Shown here: piece after piece, positions 49,787-58,149 of the stretch
Layout: each line of letters begins with the position of its first letter
Numbering within the stretch: the first letter of the stretch is position 1
Source of the DNA: Lachnospiraceae bacterium UBA1759
GTDB lineage: Bacteria > Bacillota > Clostridia > Lachnospirales > Lachnospiraceae
Assembly (NCBI GenBank): GCA_002315555.1
Contig: DCHF01000049.1
Location: 290 to 64,289, forward strand
Direction of reading: 5' to 3'
Length of the DNA stretch: 64,000 bases
Notes under the pieces: generated by a model
What the model was told of the DNA's origin: nothing
Databases searched by the model: none
What the model saw: the letters and a program-made list of their open reading frames with translations, nothing else
Program-made: the position numbers and the translations under genes

Positions 49787-51925
49787 ATGAAGATCGATGC
49801 GACAGAGGAACTGAAGAGGGGGCTGAAGGTCGGGACGTTTGGCGAGAGAACTATTGAAGCAGCAGGGGCCTTAGGGGAGGATGCTGCTTGTGCAACCGGC
49901 GAAGCATTTTTGGAAGACGTCGGCTTTACGGTCCTTCCGGATGATCGTGCCGGAATTGCTTTTGAGCTTACGAAATGCGTTGAGACTGCGGCAGAGAACG
50001 GCGCAAAGCGGATGTTCATGCATTTTATTGCTGATACGGACGGCGCGCTTTTTGTAAATATGGATTTTTACAAAAAGGGAGAAACGGAGATTTCGAATAC
50101 CTTTTTGTATCGCATGATTCCGCAGCGCAAGGTGGCACTTCAGTGCGAATTCCACTACCTGGATTCCAGCTCGTTCTTCTTTGAGCCCACGCCCGGCGTG
50201 ACTAAGGCGCAGTGTAAGGGCATCGAGGCGGATATCACGGAAATGGGACGGATCGTCATCCGTATCCGCTCACCGTTCTGTACGTATTTTAATGGCGTGA
50301 CCATAAGTGGCATCGAGTTTACGGATGAAGAGAAGCGGTATGAGATCGTCGGCGAGCCGATGGTCGATTCCATGGGTCAGTGGATCCGGGAGACCTGGCC
50401 GAATAAGATGACCTCGGAGGCGGAGATGGTAGCGTACCTTCGCAACGCGTACGAGGAGGCGGTGGCCATCGGCGGATATCCGGCGGAGTTTGACCAATTT
50501 GGCGGCTTGAAAACGCTGACCTTTGAACGGACCGGCTACTTCCACACTGTGAAGCACGACGGCCGATGGTACCTTGCAGACCCTGAGGGCCATGGATTCT
50601 TCAGCAACGGAATCTGCTACGGCTCGCGTATGGGTGTACAAGGATTCATTGACGGAATGCGCTCCATGTTTGAGTGGCTTCCCGATAAAAACGATCCGGA
50701 ATTTGAAGAAAGTTACACAAAAGCCGCGAACATTCCCGAGTTTGTTAAACGCAACGGCAAGGAGGCCGGTGAGGCCCGCCTGATGTTCAACTTTGCCCGT
50801 GCCAATATGATCAAGGCCTTTGGCAAGGATCAGTGGTGGGAGCACTGGTGTGATCTCAATACGCGCCGCATCAAGAGCTGGGGCTATAATACGATCAATG
50901 TCGGCGTCAATAACTATGAGGACGAGCACGTGCATGAGTACCTGAAGCGCGCGGAGATTCCCTTTGTTTGGACGCTGAAGAACTTCCCGCTGACGGAGCT
51001 CCGCGTGTTCCGTGATTTTCCGGATGTATATTCGAAGGAGTATGAGACTCGGGCGGAAGACTTTGCGAAGGAGCAGCTGACGCCGTTCTTAAAGAATCCG
51101 TACATGATCGGTTATTTCATCACGAACGAGCCTGAGTGGCGGTTTGAAAACTGCAATCTTGCGGAGCGCGTCTTTGCAAGTAAGCAGCCGCTCGTCTGCA
51201 AGGAGGCCTTGATTGGTTACCTGGAAGAGAAGTATGGTACGATCGACGGTTTGAATACTGCCTGGGGGAGCACCTATACCGGCTTTGCGGATCTTTTGCA
51301 GACGGAACGTGGTTTAGACAAGCGATATGAGCGCGCAGCCGATGATTTTGAAGCGATGCACCGTATGCTGATCACCCGTTATGAGACTGTGGTGCACGAT
51401 GCACTGAAAGCCGTGGACCCGGACCATCTGGACCTGGGTATGCGGTATTCATCGACCGGAAAGCGCGTGATGAGCGGCTGCGAGATCCATGACCTGTTTT
51501 CGTTCAATTGTTACAGAGCGACGCCGGAAGAGGCACTGGCAACTTCCGCTGAAGTGGCGGATATGCCGATGATCATCGGCGAATGGCATGTGGGTTGTGA
51601 AAATAACGGAAAGCTGATTGGCGGATTGTTAGCGGCAAAGAGCGATGAGGACCGCGGAAAAGCGCTGTCCAATTATATGCAGGCAGCGATGTCGCACAAA
51701 AACTGTGTCGGTCTGGCGTATTTTGAGTTTAACGACCAGCCGCTTCTGGGCAGGTTCGATGGCGAGTGCATGCAGCACGGCTTGATCGATGTCTGCAATC
51801 ACCCGTACGAAACGGTCATCCGTTACATTAAAGAGACCGGCCTTCATATGTATGACTACAAGGCGGGAACACTTGAGATGACGCCGTATGAGACAACGGT
51901 GTATGACCGGATTCGGGAAGAATAA
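49787..51925 (+). CDS. agarase-like glycoside hydrolase (clan GH-A, GH50/GH86-related)
   Basis: This 712-residue protein has an N-terminal beta-sandwich (about 1-190) and a barrel. FFSNGICYGS opens the barrel. The acid/base is E448 in FITNEPEWRF. The nucleophile is E599 in IIGEWHVG. FEFNDQPLLGRFDGE near 645-660 resembles agarase and related endo-acting enzymes. No signal peptide is seen. The ribosome site is GAGGTGCG. It is a single gene between hairpins. The polysaccharide is unknown; a gut or rumen organism need not use agar, and a beta-galactan or other glycan is possible. Confidence 0.78.
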   Translation: MKIDATEELKRGLKVGTFGERTIEAAGALGEDAACATGEAFLEDVGFTVLPDDRAGIAFELTKCVETAAENGAKRMFMHFIADTDGALFVNMDFYKKGETEISNTFLYRMIPQRKVALQCEFHYLDSSSFFFEPTPGVTKAQCKGIEADITEMGRIVIRIRSPFCTYFNGVTISGIEFTDEEKRYEIVGEPMVDSMGQWIRETWPNKMTSEAEMVAYLRNAYEEAVAIGGYPAEFDQFGGLKTLTFERTGYFHTVKHDGRWYLADPEGHGFFSNGICYGSRMGVQGFIDGMRSMFEWLPDKNDPEFEESYTKAANIPEFVKRNGKEAGEARLMFNFARANMIKAFGKDQWWEHWCDLNTRRIKSWGYNTINVGVNNYEDEHVHEYLKRAEIPFVWTLKNFPLTELRVFRDFPDVYSKEYETRAEDFAKEQLTPFLKNPYMIGYFITNEPEWRFENCNLAERVFASKQPLVCKEALIGYLEEKYGTIDGLNTAWGSTYTGFADLLQTERGLDKRYERAADDFEAMHRMLITRYETVVHDALKAVDPDHLDLGMRYSSTGKRVMSGCEIHDLFSFNCYRATPEEALATSAEVADMPMIIGEWHVGCENNGKLIGGLLAAKSDEDRGKALSNYMQAAMSHKNCVGLAYFEFNDQPLLGRFDGECMQHGLIDVCNHPYETVIRYIKETGLHMYDYKAGTLEMTPYETTVYDRIREE

Positions 51926-51948
51926 TTACAAGTAGTTATAACGAAATA

Positions 51949-52019
51949 AAGGGGCTGTGAAAAGCATCTGCGTCCGGTGAATGATCTTCACTTACGCAGG
52001 AGTTTTCACAGCCCCTTAT
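51949..52019. terminator. long hairpin terminator after the agarase-like gene
   Basis: AAGGGGCTGTGAAAA (51949-51963) pairs with TTTTCACAGCCCCTT (52003-52017). Inside, CTGCGT pairs with ACGCAG and GTGAA with TTCAC. It lies between convergent units. Confidence 0.75.
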
Positions 52020-52051
52020 TCATTATGAATGATTGTTGTTTTGCCCGAAGA

Positions 52052-52369
52052 TCAAATGATCTTTCCCGGATTCAAGATCGAATTCGGGTCAAAAGCAAGT
52101 TTGATGCGCCTCATTAAAGCAATTACATCTTCGCCGTACGTCTCTGCCATGTACTGCTTCTTTGCGTAGCCGATGCCGTGTTCGCCGGAAAGAACGCGGT
52201 CGGGAGAGAGGATGTTCTTTAACGCATCGATCTCAACCTGAGTTGTTCCCGGCACCTGTATCTGTTTTTTTACACCGCCTGCCCCTGTGACTGCGGCAGG
52301 CGGTGTGACAGCGCGCGAATATCTTAAGGCGTATCCGGAGCCCGTCTTTCTTTTTTGAGAATCAGACAT
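52052..52369 (-). pseudogene. C-terminal remnant of a GlcD-type FAD-linked oxidase
   Basis: The last 60 codons (from about 52234 down to 52052) encode IDALKNILSPDRVLSGEHGI then KKQYMAE and FDPNSILNPGKI. This is the C-terminus of glycolate oxidase/D-lactate dehydrogenase GlcD proteins, normally about 460 residues. The FAD-binding domain is missing. The 45 codons before it show no family match, and one GC-rich inverted repeat lies in this junction (about 52272-52305). It is probably left from a deletion or rearrangement. Confidence 0.82.
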
Positions 52370-52659
52370 TTTTTTCGCGCAGACACCACAGGGTCGTATC
52401 TGATATTTACGATCTCGTTCGCATCATTGACTTCATAGTCTGCCATATATGAAACTTCTTCCTCCACATACTGTAATATAATTTGTCCTGAGGGACTCCC
52501 GTTTTCATACGGCATTGGCAAATAAGTTTCATAAGGCGCCGGACGATGTTCCCGTGCGGAGTCCATTTCCTTTCCGCTCGGATGCTGATGATCCTCAGCT
52601 GAGGTAAAATCCTTTGTGATGTAATATCTTTCCTCATGCTCCGTACGCTCCTGTTTCAT
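52324..52659 (-). CDS. hypothetical protein, 111 residues
   Basis: The ATG at 52657-52659 has AGGAGGG upstream, a good sign of translation. The protein is polar, with KQERTEHEERYY at the start, proline-rich YLPMPYENGSPSG in the middle, and a basic end RKKCLILKKERR. Its 3' end overlaps the frame of the GlcD remnant by 46 bases, which suggests the true C-terminus may have been altered by the same rearrangement. No family is recognised. An AACCGG-GA-CCGGTT dyad lies upstream at 52693-52706. Confidence 0.5.
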   Translation of the reverse strand: MKQERTEHEERYYITKDFTSAEDHQHPSGKEMDSAREHRPAPYETYLPMPYENGSPSGQIILQYVEEEVSYMADYEVNDANEIVNIRYDPVVSARKKCLILKKERRAPDTP

Positions 52660-52992
52660 TACGCCCTCCTGATCGATCTGTTTTACTCCCTGAACCGGGA
52701 CCGGTTGCGATGCTGAGAAGTTTTAGTGTCCTACTGTCTTATATCTGCCTCTTAACGATAACATCGGCGGGAGGGGAATTCAATAGAAAACAGGCAAATA
52801 TTTACAAGACGAAAGCGCAATAACACAAAAGAATTGTGCAGATGTGCCAAAAACATCGTATTTCATACAATATGAGTAAGAAATGATCGTAACTTTTTTT
52901 ACCCCGCACGCGGGCCTGTCCGTGGAATCCGCAAGCCCCTCCCGCACGTTCCCCGGAATCCCGCTGCTTTTTTACGAACACACTTAATTCAC

Positions 52993-53021
52993 TTTACTTA
53001 AGCAAAGTTTCATAGTATACT
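52993..53021 (+). promoter_or_regulatory. promoter of mecA
   Basis: TTTACT at 52993-52998, 17 bases, TATACT at 53016-53021. The gap from 52660 to 52992 holds no gene that I can see, only a CCCGC/GCGGG inverted repeat near 52902 and the dyad at 52693. Confidence 0.75.
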
Positions 53022-53056
53022 AGGGGTACTTCAGAACAGAAAGGAAGTGATGCAGG

Positions 53057-53710
53057 GTGCGTATGGAAAAAATCAATGATCGTCAGATTCGTTGCGTGAT
53101 CACGAATCAGGATCTTTTTGAGCGCAAAATTTCGGTGCGGGAACTTAAATACGGCAGCAAAGCAACGACAGATTTATTCCGCGAAGTGCTGACCAAGGCA
53201 TCCGATCAGTTCGGTTTCAATGAAGAGGAGCTTCCCGTAATGATCGAAGCGGTTCCGGTGAGCCCGGAGGAGCTTCTGGTGATCATTTCCGCAGTGGAGG
53301 ACGCAGAGGAGCTGGATCCGCATTTTGCCCGCTTCAACGAGGCGGAAACACAGGCCGCGGAACAGAAGGCCCCGCAGCCGGAAACGTTTTATGATCCGGA
53401 GGCGGCAGCCGAGGCCCTGAAGATCTGTGTGATCGCATTCAAGAACATCGACGAGGTCATGCATTTCTGCCATCTGACCGGCCCGGCATTCCCGGGAAAG
53501 AGCGTGCTCTACAAGGATGAAAAGAAGCATATTTATTACCTGGTCCTTCTTCGTCCGGAAGAAATGTCCGGTAAGGAATTCAATGTTTTTCTGAACAGCA
53601 TCATGGAATACGGTGAAGCCGTTCGCGGAAGTTCACTTCTTTACGCCTACTTGAAAGAGCATGAGAAACCGGTTATGGACGAGCCTTTGAAGCGCCTCGG
53701 AAACATCTGA
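53057..53710 (+). CDS. mecA: adaptor protein MecA
   Basis: The 217-residue protein is a MecA-type adaptor that hands substrates to the ClpC AAA+ chaperone for ClpP degradation. The N-terminal domain opens MEKINDRQIRCVITNQDL. The acidic linker (about 90-115) and C-terminal ClpC-binding domain (ICVIAFKNIDEVMHFC onward) are in the usual order. GTG 53057 is nine bases after AAGGAAG; ATG 53063 is the alternative start. It has its own promoter and an extended hairpin terminator. Confidence 0.9.
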   Translation: MRMEKINDRQIRCVITNQDLFERKISVRELKYGSKATTDLFREVLTKASDQFGFNEEELPVMIEAVPVSPEELLVIISAVEDAEELDPHFARFNEAETQAAEQKAPQPETFYDPEAAAEALKICVIAFKNIDEVMHFCHLTGPAFPGKSVLYKDEKKHIYYLVLLRPEEMSGKEFNVFLNSIMEYGEAVRGSSLLYAYLKEHEKPVMDEPLKRLGNI

Positions 53711-53755
53711 GTCGCTGCGCGGTGCGGCCGTGATATCAATACGATCGACCATAAA

Positions 53756-53840
53756 AAACACCCTCGATGAACCGTGATATATAGCCTCTACCGGACAACC
53801 GGTAAGAAAGGCAATATCACTGCATCGAGGGTGTTTCGTT
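53756..53840. terminator. extended 80-base hairpin terminator, both directions
   Basis: ACACCCTCGATG pairs with CATCGAGGGTGT at the ends. Inside, GTGATAT pairs with ATATCAC, GCCT with AGGC, and ACCGG with CCGGT around ACAA. A-run on the left and T-rich on the right would serve both convergent genes. It is longer than any other terminator in the window. Confidence 0.8.
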
Positions 53841-53848
53841 TGAAAGCT

Positions 53849-54892
53849 TTATTTCTGCTTCTTTTTGTTTTTTTCTTTATTTGCCTTGAGCTCGCGTTTG
53901 CTTTCGCGCAGAATGTAGCGCACCATTTTATCGTGTTCATCCGAATAACCGTAGAAGAAATTCGGGTAGCGCTCCGTCAGCACGTTTTCGATCTGGTCGA
54001 TGTCCGCTTTCTTTTTATCCTTGATGATGAACGTGTCACCGGCGATCGTAACGATGCGGAGCGTGAAGAACATCCGCTCGCGGCGTTCCTTTAACACGTA
54101 CTTCATCCGGGTCGTTTTAAAGATCCAGAGAACGGATTCCAGCGGAATGACGGCACTTGCGTCCGGTGAGAATTCCACCAGATACTTGGGCGTCAGGACC
54201 ATGCTGCCTTCTTCCAGGATCTTACGGTCGCGGAGCTCGGCATCGGCGTCCTGCATGATCTTCGAGGCTTCACCGTACTTCTTCAGACGGAGGTAGGTGA
54301 GCGAGAGCTTCGGGCAGATCAGAAGGACCAGGGTGTATAACAGGCCGATCAGGCTGATCAATGCCAGTATCAGGGTGATCACCAGGAGAATGCCCTGACT
54401 AAGCGAGAAGTAGACCACTTCGTTGATCAGGTAAGGATCGCTGATGGACATCAGGCCTTCCGTGCTCCATTCCAGGTCCTCGGCGAATTCGCGGATCAGG
54501 GCGGTAGCGGTGTCATCGAACTTGACGACGCGGCCGGTGATGGTCTTGGACTCGATGTAGGTATCGGCCGGTTTGCCTGCGGTGGGCCTCAGAATATAGA
54601 AGCGGCAGTAGCCGTCGATCAACTGATAGTAATAATGACCGGTCAGAACACCGTCCAGATAGTAATCGGTGCCGGTGTAGTAGAGGTCCGACGCGGTAGT
54701 GCGGGCATAGGCGTTGTTCCGGTTAACGGCCGATGAAAGGGGCGTGTTTGCCGCGACCTGCTCCACGTGGAAATACTTGATCATCGGGATGTTGAGCAGC
54801 ACCAGCATCGTGAGCACAAAAAGGACAAGCGGATAGAAAAACCGCTTCAGCTGGCATATTCGGATGTAATGTAAAACGCTTTTCTGTTCCAT
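53849..54892 (-). CDS. membrane protein of unknown function
   Basis: The 347-residue protein has two membrane segments: FFYPLVLFVLTMLVLLNIPM near the start and GILLVITLILALISLIGLL near 185. Between them lies an external domain of about 130 residues with many Tyr (YYTGTDYYLDGVLTGHYYYQ). The cytoplasmic C-terminal half looks like a PH-type domain and ends in a Lys-rich tail. ATG 54890-54892 follows AAAGGAACGG. I do not recognise the family. It has its own minus-strand promoter. Confidence 0.72.
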   Translation of the reverse strand: MEQKSVLHYIRICQLKRFFYPLVLFVLTMLVLLNIPMIKYFHVEQVAANTPLSSAVNRNNAYARTTASDLYYTGTDYYLDGVLTGHYYYQLIDGYCRFYILRPTAGKPADTYIESKTITGRVVKFDDTATALIREFAEDLEWSTEGLMSISDPYLINEVVYFSLSQGILLVITLILALISLIGLLYTLVLLICPKLSLTYLRLKKYGEASKIMQDADAELRDRKILEEGSMVLTPKYLVEFSPDASAVIPLESVLWIFKTTRMKYVLKERRERMFFTLRIVTIAGDTFIIKDKKKADIDQIENVLTERYPNFFYGYSDEHDKMVRYILRESKRELKANKEKNKKKQK

Positions 54893-54920
54893 GCCGTTCC
54901 TTTCATGCTTTGATGGTCTA

Positions 54921-54949
54921 ATTATACTGGAGTTCAGGGGAATAATCAA
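54921..54949 (-). promoter_or_regulatory. promoter of the membrane protein gene
   Basis: On the minus strand: TTGATT (54944-54949), 17 bases, TATAAT (54921-54926). Confidence 0.8.
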
Positions 54950-54952
54950 CCC

Positions 54953-54980
54953 TTGCATTTTAACCGTCTTATGCTAAAAT
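54953..54980 (+). promoter_or_regulatory. promoter of the methyltransferase-hslO operon
   Basis: TTGCAT at 54953-54958, 16 bases, TAAAAT at 54975-54980. Its -35 lies three bases from the -35 of the opposite promoter. Confidence 0.7.
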
Positions 54981-55004
54981 CTTCAATATCGGAGAGGTTT
55001 GTTT

Positions 55005-55757
55005 ATGAGCGAATACGAACGTTTTGCCGAAGTTTACGACCAGTTTATGGACGAGATCCCTTACGGTGACTGGTGCGCGGGACTTACGAAGCATTTGAAA
55101 AAATATAATATTGAAGACGGGCTTGTGGCAGAACTGGGCTGCGGAACCGGTACGATGACAGAGCTTCTCGCAAAAGCCGGTTATGACATGACGGGTATTG
55201 ACGCATCGGCGGAGATGCTGCAGCAGGCATTGGCTAAAAGAGACGAGAGCGGGCTGGAGATTCTGTATCTGCTGCAGGATATGCGGGAGTTCGAGCTCTA
55301 CGGCACGATGCGGGCCATCGTCGCGGTATGTGACACGATGAACTACCTGACCGATGTCGATGATTTTATCACGACCCTTGAACTGTGCAACAATTACCTG
55401 GATCCCAAGGGGGTTTTCATTTTTGACCTGAAAACGGAGCACTGGTACCGCGATGTGCTTGCGGACCATATGCAGGCCGTCAGCGAAGAGGACGCGGCGT
55501 ATATCTGGGAGAACAGTTATGATGAGGATACAAAGATCAACAGCTACGACCTGACGATCTTTGAAAAAGGAGAAGACGGGCGGTTTGACCGCTTTTCGGA
55601 ATATCATGAGCAGCGGGCGTACAGCCTTGAGGAGATCCGTGCGATGGCTGAGGAAGCCGGCATGGACTTTGTGGCGGCTTATGACGGATACACGGAGAAT
55701 GAGGCGCGGCCGGACAGCGACCGCATGCTGATCGTTTTAAGAGAGAGAGGAAAATAA
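55005..55757 (+). CDS. class I SAM-dependent methyltransferase
   Basis: This 250-residue protein has a SAM-binding motif VAELGCGTGTMTELLA near 45-60, GIDASAEML as motif II and LQDMREFEL as motif III. The target is unknown; small molecule, RNA and protein are all possible. ATG 55005 follows GGAGAGG. It is coupled to hslO, which starts one base after its stop. Similar small methyltransferases next to hslO occur in Clostridia, but the functional link is not established here. Confidence 0.88.
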   Translation: MSEYERFAEVYDQFMDEIPYGDWCAGLTKHLKKYNIEDGLVAELGCGTGTMTELLAKAGYDMTGIDASAEMLQQALAKRDESGLEILYLLQDMREFELYGTMRAIVAVCDTMNYLTDVDDFITTLELCNNYLDPKGVFIFDLKTEHWYRDVLADHMQAVSEEDAAYIWENSYDEDTKINSYDLTIFEKGEDGRFDRFSEYHEQRAYSLEEIRAMAEEAGMDFVAAYDGYTENEARPDSDRMLIVLRERGK

Positions 55758-55758
55758 T

Positions 55759-56634
55759 ATGGCTGACTATATTGTACGCGGCACTGCCGCCGGAGATCAG
55801 ATCCGCTTCTTTGCGGCGCTGACCACCGATACCTGTGAATATGCGCGCTCACAGCATAAGACCAGCCCCGTCTGCACGGCGGCGCTCGGACGTCTTCTGA
55901 CTGCCGGTGCGATGATGGGCTCGATGATGAAATCGGAAGAGGACCTTCTGTCACTGAAGATCGAATGCCAGGGGCCCATCAAGGGCCTTCTTGTTACGGC
56001 CGATGCCTTTGGCCATGTCAAGGGCTACGTCCAGAATCCGGACGTGGATCTTCCGCCCAAGGGTCCCGGTAAGCTGGACGTAGGCGCGGCGCTGGACCTC
56101 GGCGTCCTTTCGGTCATCCGTGACACCGGTCTTAAGGAGCCGTACATCGGCCAGACGATCCTTACGACCAGCGAGATCGCCGAAGACCTGACCTATTACT
56201 TTGCTACCTCCGAGCAGACCCCGTCCTCCGTGGCACTGGGGGTTCTGGTCGATCCCGACGGTTCCGTCCGCGCGGCCGGCGGCTTCATCATTCAGCTTCT
56301 TCCGGACTGCAGCGATGCGGCCATCGACAAGCTGGAGGAGCGCCTGAACGCGGTCACCTCCGTTTCCCACATGCTGGACAACGGAATGACGCCCGAGGCC
56401 ATCATGAACACGCTGTTTGAGGACATGGATCCGGAATTTATGGAGACGCTGCCGGTACAGTTTACCTGTGACTGCTCCAGAGAGAAGACCGATGCGATGA
56501 TCCGCTCGCTCCCCAAGGAGGAGCTGCAGAGCATGATCGACGACGGAAAGCCCATCGAGGTCGTTTGCCATTTCTGCAATAAGACCTACGAGTTTACGGT
56601 CGAAGAGCTGGAAGAGATGAAAAACAGCAAATAA
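55759..56634 (+). CDS. hslO: redox-regulated chaperone Hsp33
   Basis: This 291-residue holdase is activated by oxidation. The zinc-binding cysteines are all present: C237 and C239 in FTCDCSREK, C270 and C273 in VVCHFCNKT. The N-terminal domain carries KTSPVCTAALGRLLTAGAMM. Oxidative unfolding of the zinc site exposes the client surface. AGAGAGGAAAA at the end of the preceding gene is the ribosome site. A terminator follows. Confidence 0.95.
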   Translation: MADYIVRGTAAGDQIRFFAALTTDTCEYARSQHKTSPVCTAALGRLLTAGAMMGSMMKSEEDLLSLKIECQGPIKGLLVTADAFGHVKGYVQNPDVDLPPKGPGKLDVGAALDLGVLSVIRDTGLKEPYIGQTILTTSEIAEDLTYYFATSEQTPSSVALGVLVDPDGSVRAAGGFIIQLLPDCSDAAIDKLEERLNAVTSVSHMLDNGMTPEAIMNTLFEDMDPEFMETLPVQFTCDCSREKTDAMIRSLPKEELQSMIDDGKPIEVVCHFCNKTYEFTVEELEEMKNSK

Positions 56635-56652
56635 GAAACCACACCGGAACGA

Positions 56653-56683
56653 AAAAAGCGAGGCATAAAGCCTCGCTTTTTCT
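56653..56683 (+). terminator. terminator of hslO
   Basis: AAAAAGCGAGGC pairs with GCCTCGCTTTTT around ATAAA. Confidence 0.88.
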
Positions 56684-56772
56684 TCGTAAAACACTTACTT
56701 ACAAATATAATAGAAAACAGTTCGATGGTGCTGAAGTTGAGTGCTATATATACTGAAAGGGTGGTCTTCGAA

Positions 56773-56982
56773 TTACAGTTTTGTTACATTAACAGCCTGA
56801 AGTCCCTTTGCACCTTCGGTGATTTCGAATTCGACTGCCTGACCCTCGTCAAGAGTCTTGAAGCCTTCCATATTCAGGCCGGAGTAGTGAACAAAAACTT
56901 CCTTCGCTTCTGCGCCGTCTGAATAAGAAATGAATCCGTAGCCCTTCTGGTTGTTAAACCACTTGACTGTGCCCTTAATCAT
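56773..56982 (-). CDS. cold-shock domain protein
   Basis: This 69-residue single-stranded nucleic acid binder acts as an RNA chaperone. It starts MIKGTVKWFN, with RNP1-like KGYGFI (13-18) and RNP2-like VFVHY (29-33). ATG 56980-56982 follows GGAGG. It has a leader of about 45 bases, common for csp genes. The paralogue letter cannot be assigned. Confidence 0.95.
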   Translation of the reverse strand: MIKGTVKWFNNQKGYGFISYSDGAEAKEVFVHYSGLNMEGFKTLDEGQAVEFEITEGAKGLQAVNVTKL

Positions 56983-57030
56983 GATGTGTTCCTCCAAAGT
57001 GATTTAAAATAGTCCTTTAAGACTAACGAC

Positions 57031-57059
57031 ACTCTATCATAAGGACACACAAAAGTCAA
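57031..57059 (-). promoter_or_regulatory. promoter of the cold-shock gene
   Basis: On the minus strand: TTGACT (57054-57059), 17 bases, TAGAGT (57031-57036). Confidence 0.6.
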
Positions 57060-57080
57060 CAAATGCGAAAGGCCCGAACC

Positions 57081-57109
57081 TTGACTATTCAATTGGCCTT
57101 TTGTATACT
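57081..57109 (+). promoter_or_regulatory. promoter of the membrane protein/zinc-ribbon/TPM operon
   Basis: TTGACT at 57081-57086, 17 bases, TATACT at 57104-57109. Confidence 0.8.
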
Positions 57110-57138
57110 TTAATTATTAGTTTGAAAGGATAATCCGA

Positions 57139-58134
57139 ATGAGTTTTGCCATGAAAATTGCGGCGTTTGCCGCTGAATCCACCGCGGCTGAAGAGGCGGT
57201 GGAAATCGTTACCCAGTATTCCGATAAACGTGTTCCGATCATCAATTTTGTGATGATGGGCCTTGCGTTAATCGTGCTGATCGCTGTTCTGATCGCGGGT
57301 TTTATACTGATCCGCAATCATACCCGCAACTGGGGCACCGGCCTGATCACCGGCATTACCGCTTATCTTTTACTCAGCGTTCTGTGCATGGTTCTGCTCA
57401 CGGTGGTCGGCCTGATACCGTCCCTTCGCGACCATTTTAACGGCCATCCCACGCAGATCAGTCTGCTCAGCGGCATCGTTTCTTTAATCATCGAGATCCT
57501 GGTCCTGTACTATGGCGGAATCTATGCCCGCTACCAGTGCAACAAGCGTCATCAGACGCTGGACATCGGCACGCCGCTCGCATTCGGCCTGGGCTTCTAT
57601 ACGGTCATGGTGCTTCTGGGGAACCAGATCTCCAACCTTTTCAGTGAAATGATCAACGCCTACTGGGTCAATGCTTTCGGCTTTGACAAGATGATCGCTT
57701 CCATGCTCGAATCCGACACCTACACGCTGGAGACCGCCATTCCCGCACTCCTTGAGATCGTGGATGCGCCGGGAATCAACTATTTACTGGATGCGCTTTG
57801 CACCATCCTGGTCGGTGTTCAGGTCACCTGTATTGAAATCCTGTTCTACGGTGTATCGACCGCGAAGCTGGAAAAGAAATGGCTTCTGTATGCAATCGTT
57901 TTTGTTGTTCTGTCCAATATTCAGAGCTTTGTTGCGATCTTCAGCTCCAATATGATCATTCTGTTCATCATCGGCCTGATCGTGACCGCAGGGGTCGTTT
58001 ACGTGACCTGCATGCTGGTCCAAAACCACATGGACGATGACATCCGCAAGCTTGCCTACACCCGCAAAATGGAGGAGCAGGCGGCCGCGGCTGAGAAGAA
58101 AAAGATGCCGAAGATCGTTATGCCGAAGGATTGA
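57139..58134 (+). CDS. multi-pass membrane protein of unknown function
   Basis: This 331-residue protein has about seven or eight helices and a Lys/Glu/Ala-rich cytoplasmic tail (about 295-331, MEEQAAAAEKKKMPKI). A YhfC-like protease was considered, but the Glu-Glu and His motifs are absent. The ribosome site is GAAAGGATAA. It is first in an operon with a zinc-ribbon membrane protein (15-base gap) and a TPM-domain protein. No family is recognised. Confidence 0.72.
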   Translation: MSFAMKIAAFAAESTAAEEAVEIVTQYSDKRVPIINFVMMGLALIVLIAVLIAGFILIRNHTRNWGTGLITGITAYLLLSVLCMVLLTVVGLIPSLRDHFNGHPTQISLLSGIVSLIIEILVLYYGGIYARYQCNKRHQTLDIGTPLAFGLGFYTVMVLLGNQISNLFSEMINAYWVNAFGFDKMIASMLESDTYTLETAIPALLEIVDAPGINYLLDALCTILVGVQVTCIEILFYGVSTAKLEKKWLLYAIVFVVLSNIQSFVAIFSSNMIILFIIGLIVTAGVVYVTCMLVQNHMDDDIRKLAYTRKMEEQAAAAEKKKMPKIVMPKD

Positions 58135-58149
58135 TAAGGAGGTAACATC

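Noticed and set aside
52270..52305. Terminator from the GC-rich inverted repeat
   Set aside because: T bases lie before the stem on the plus strand and A bases after it on the minus strand, the wrong polarity for either direction.
57139..58134. YhfC-type intramembrane protease
   Set aside because: Helix number is similar, but the Glu-Glu-x-x-Arg and His motifs needed for that family are missing.
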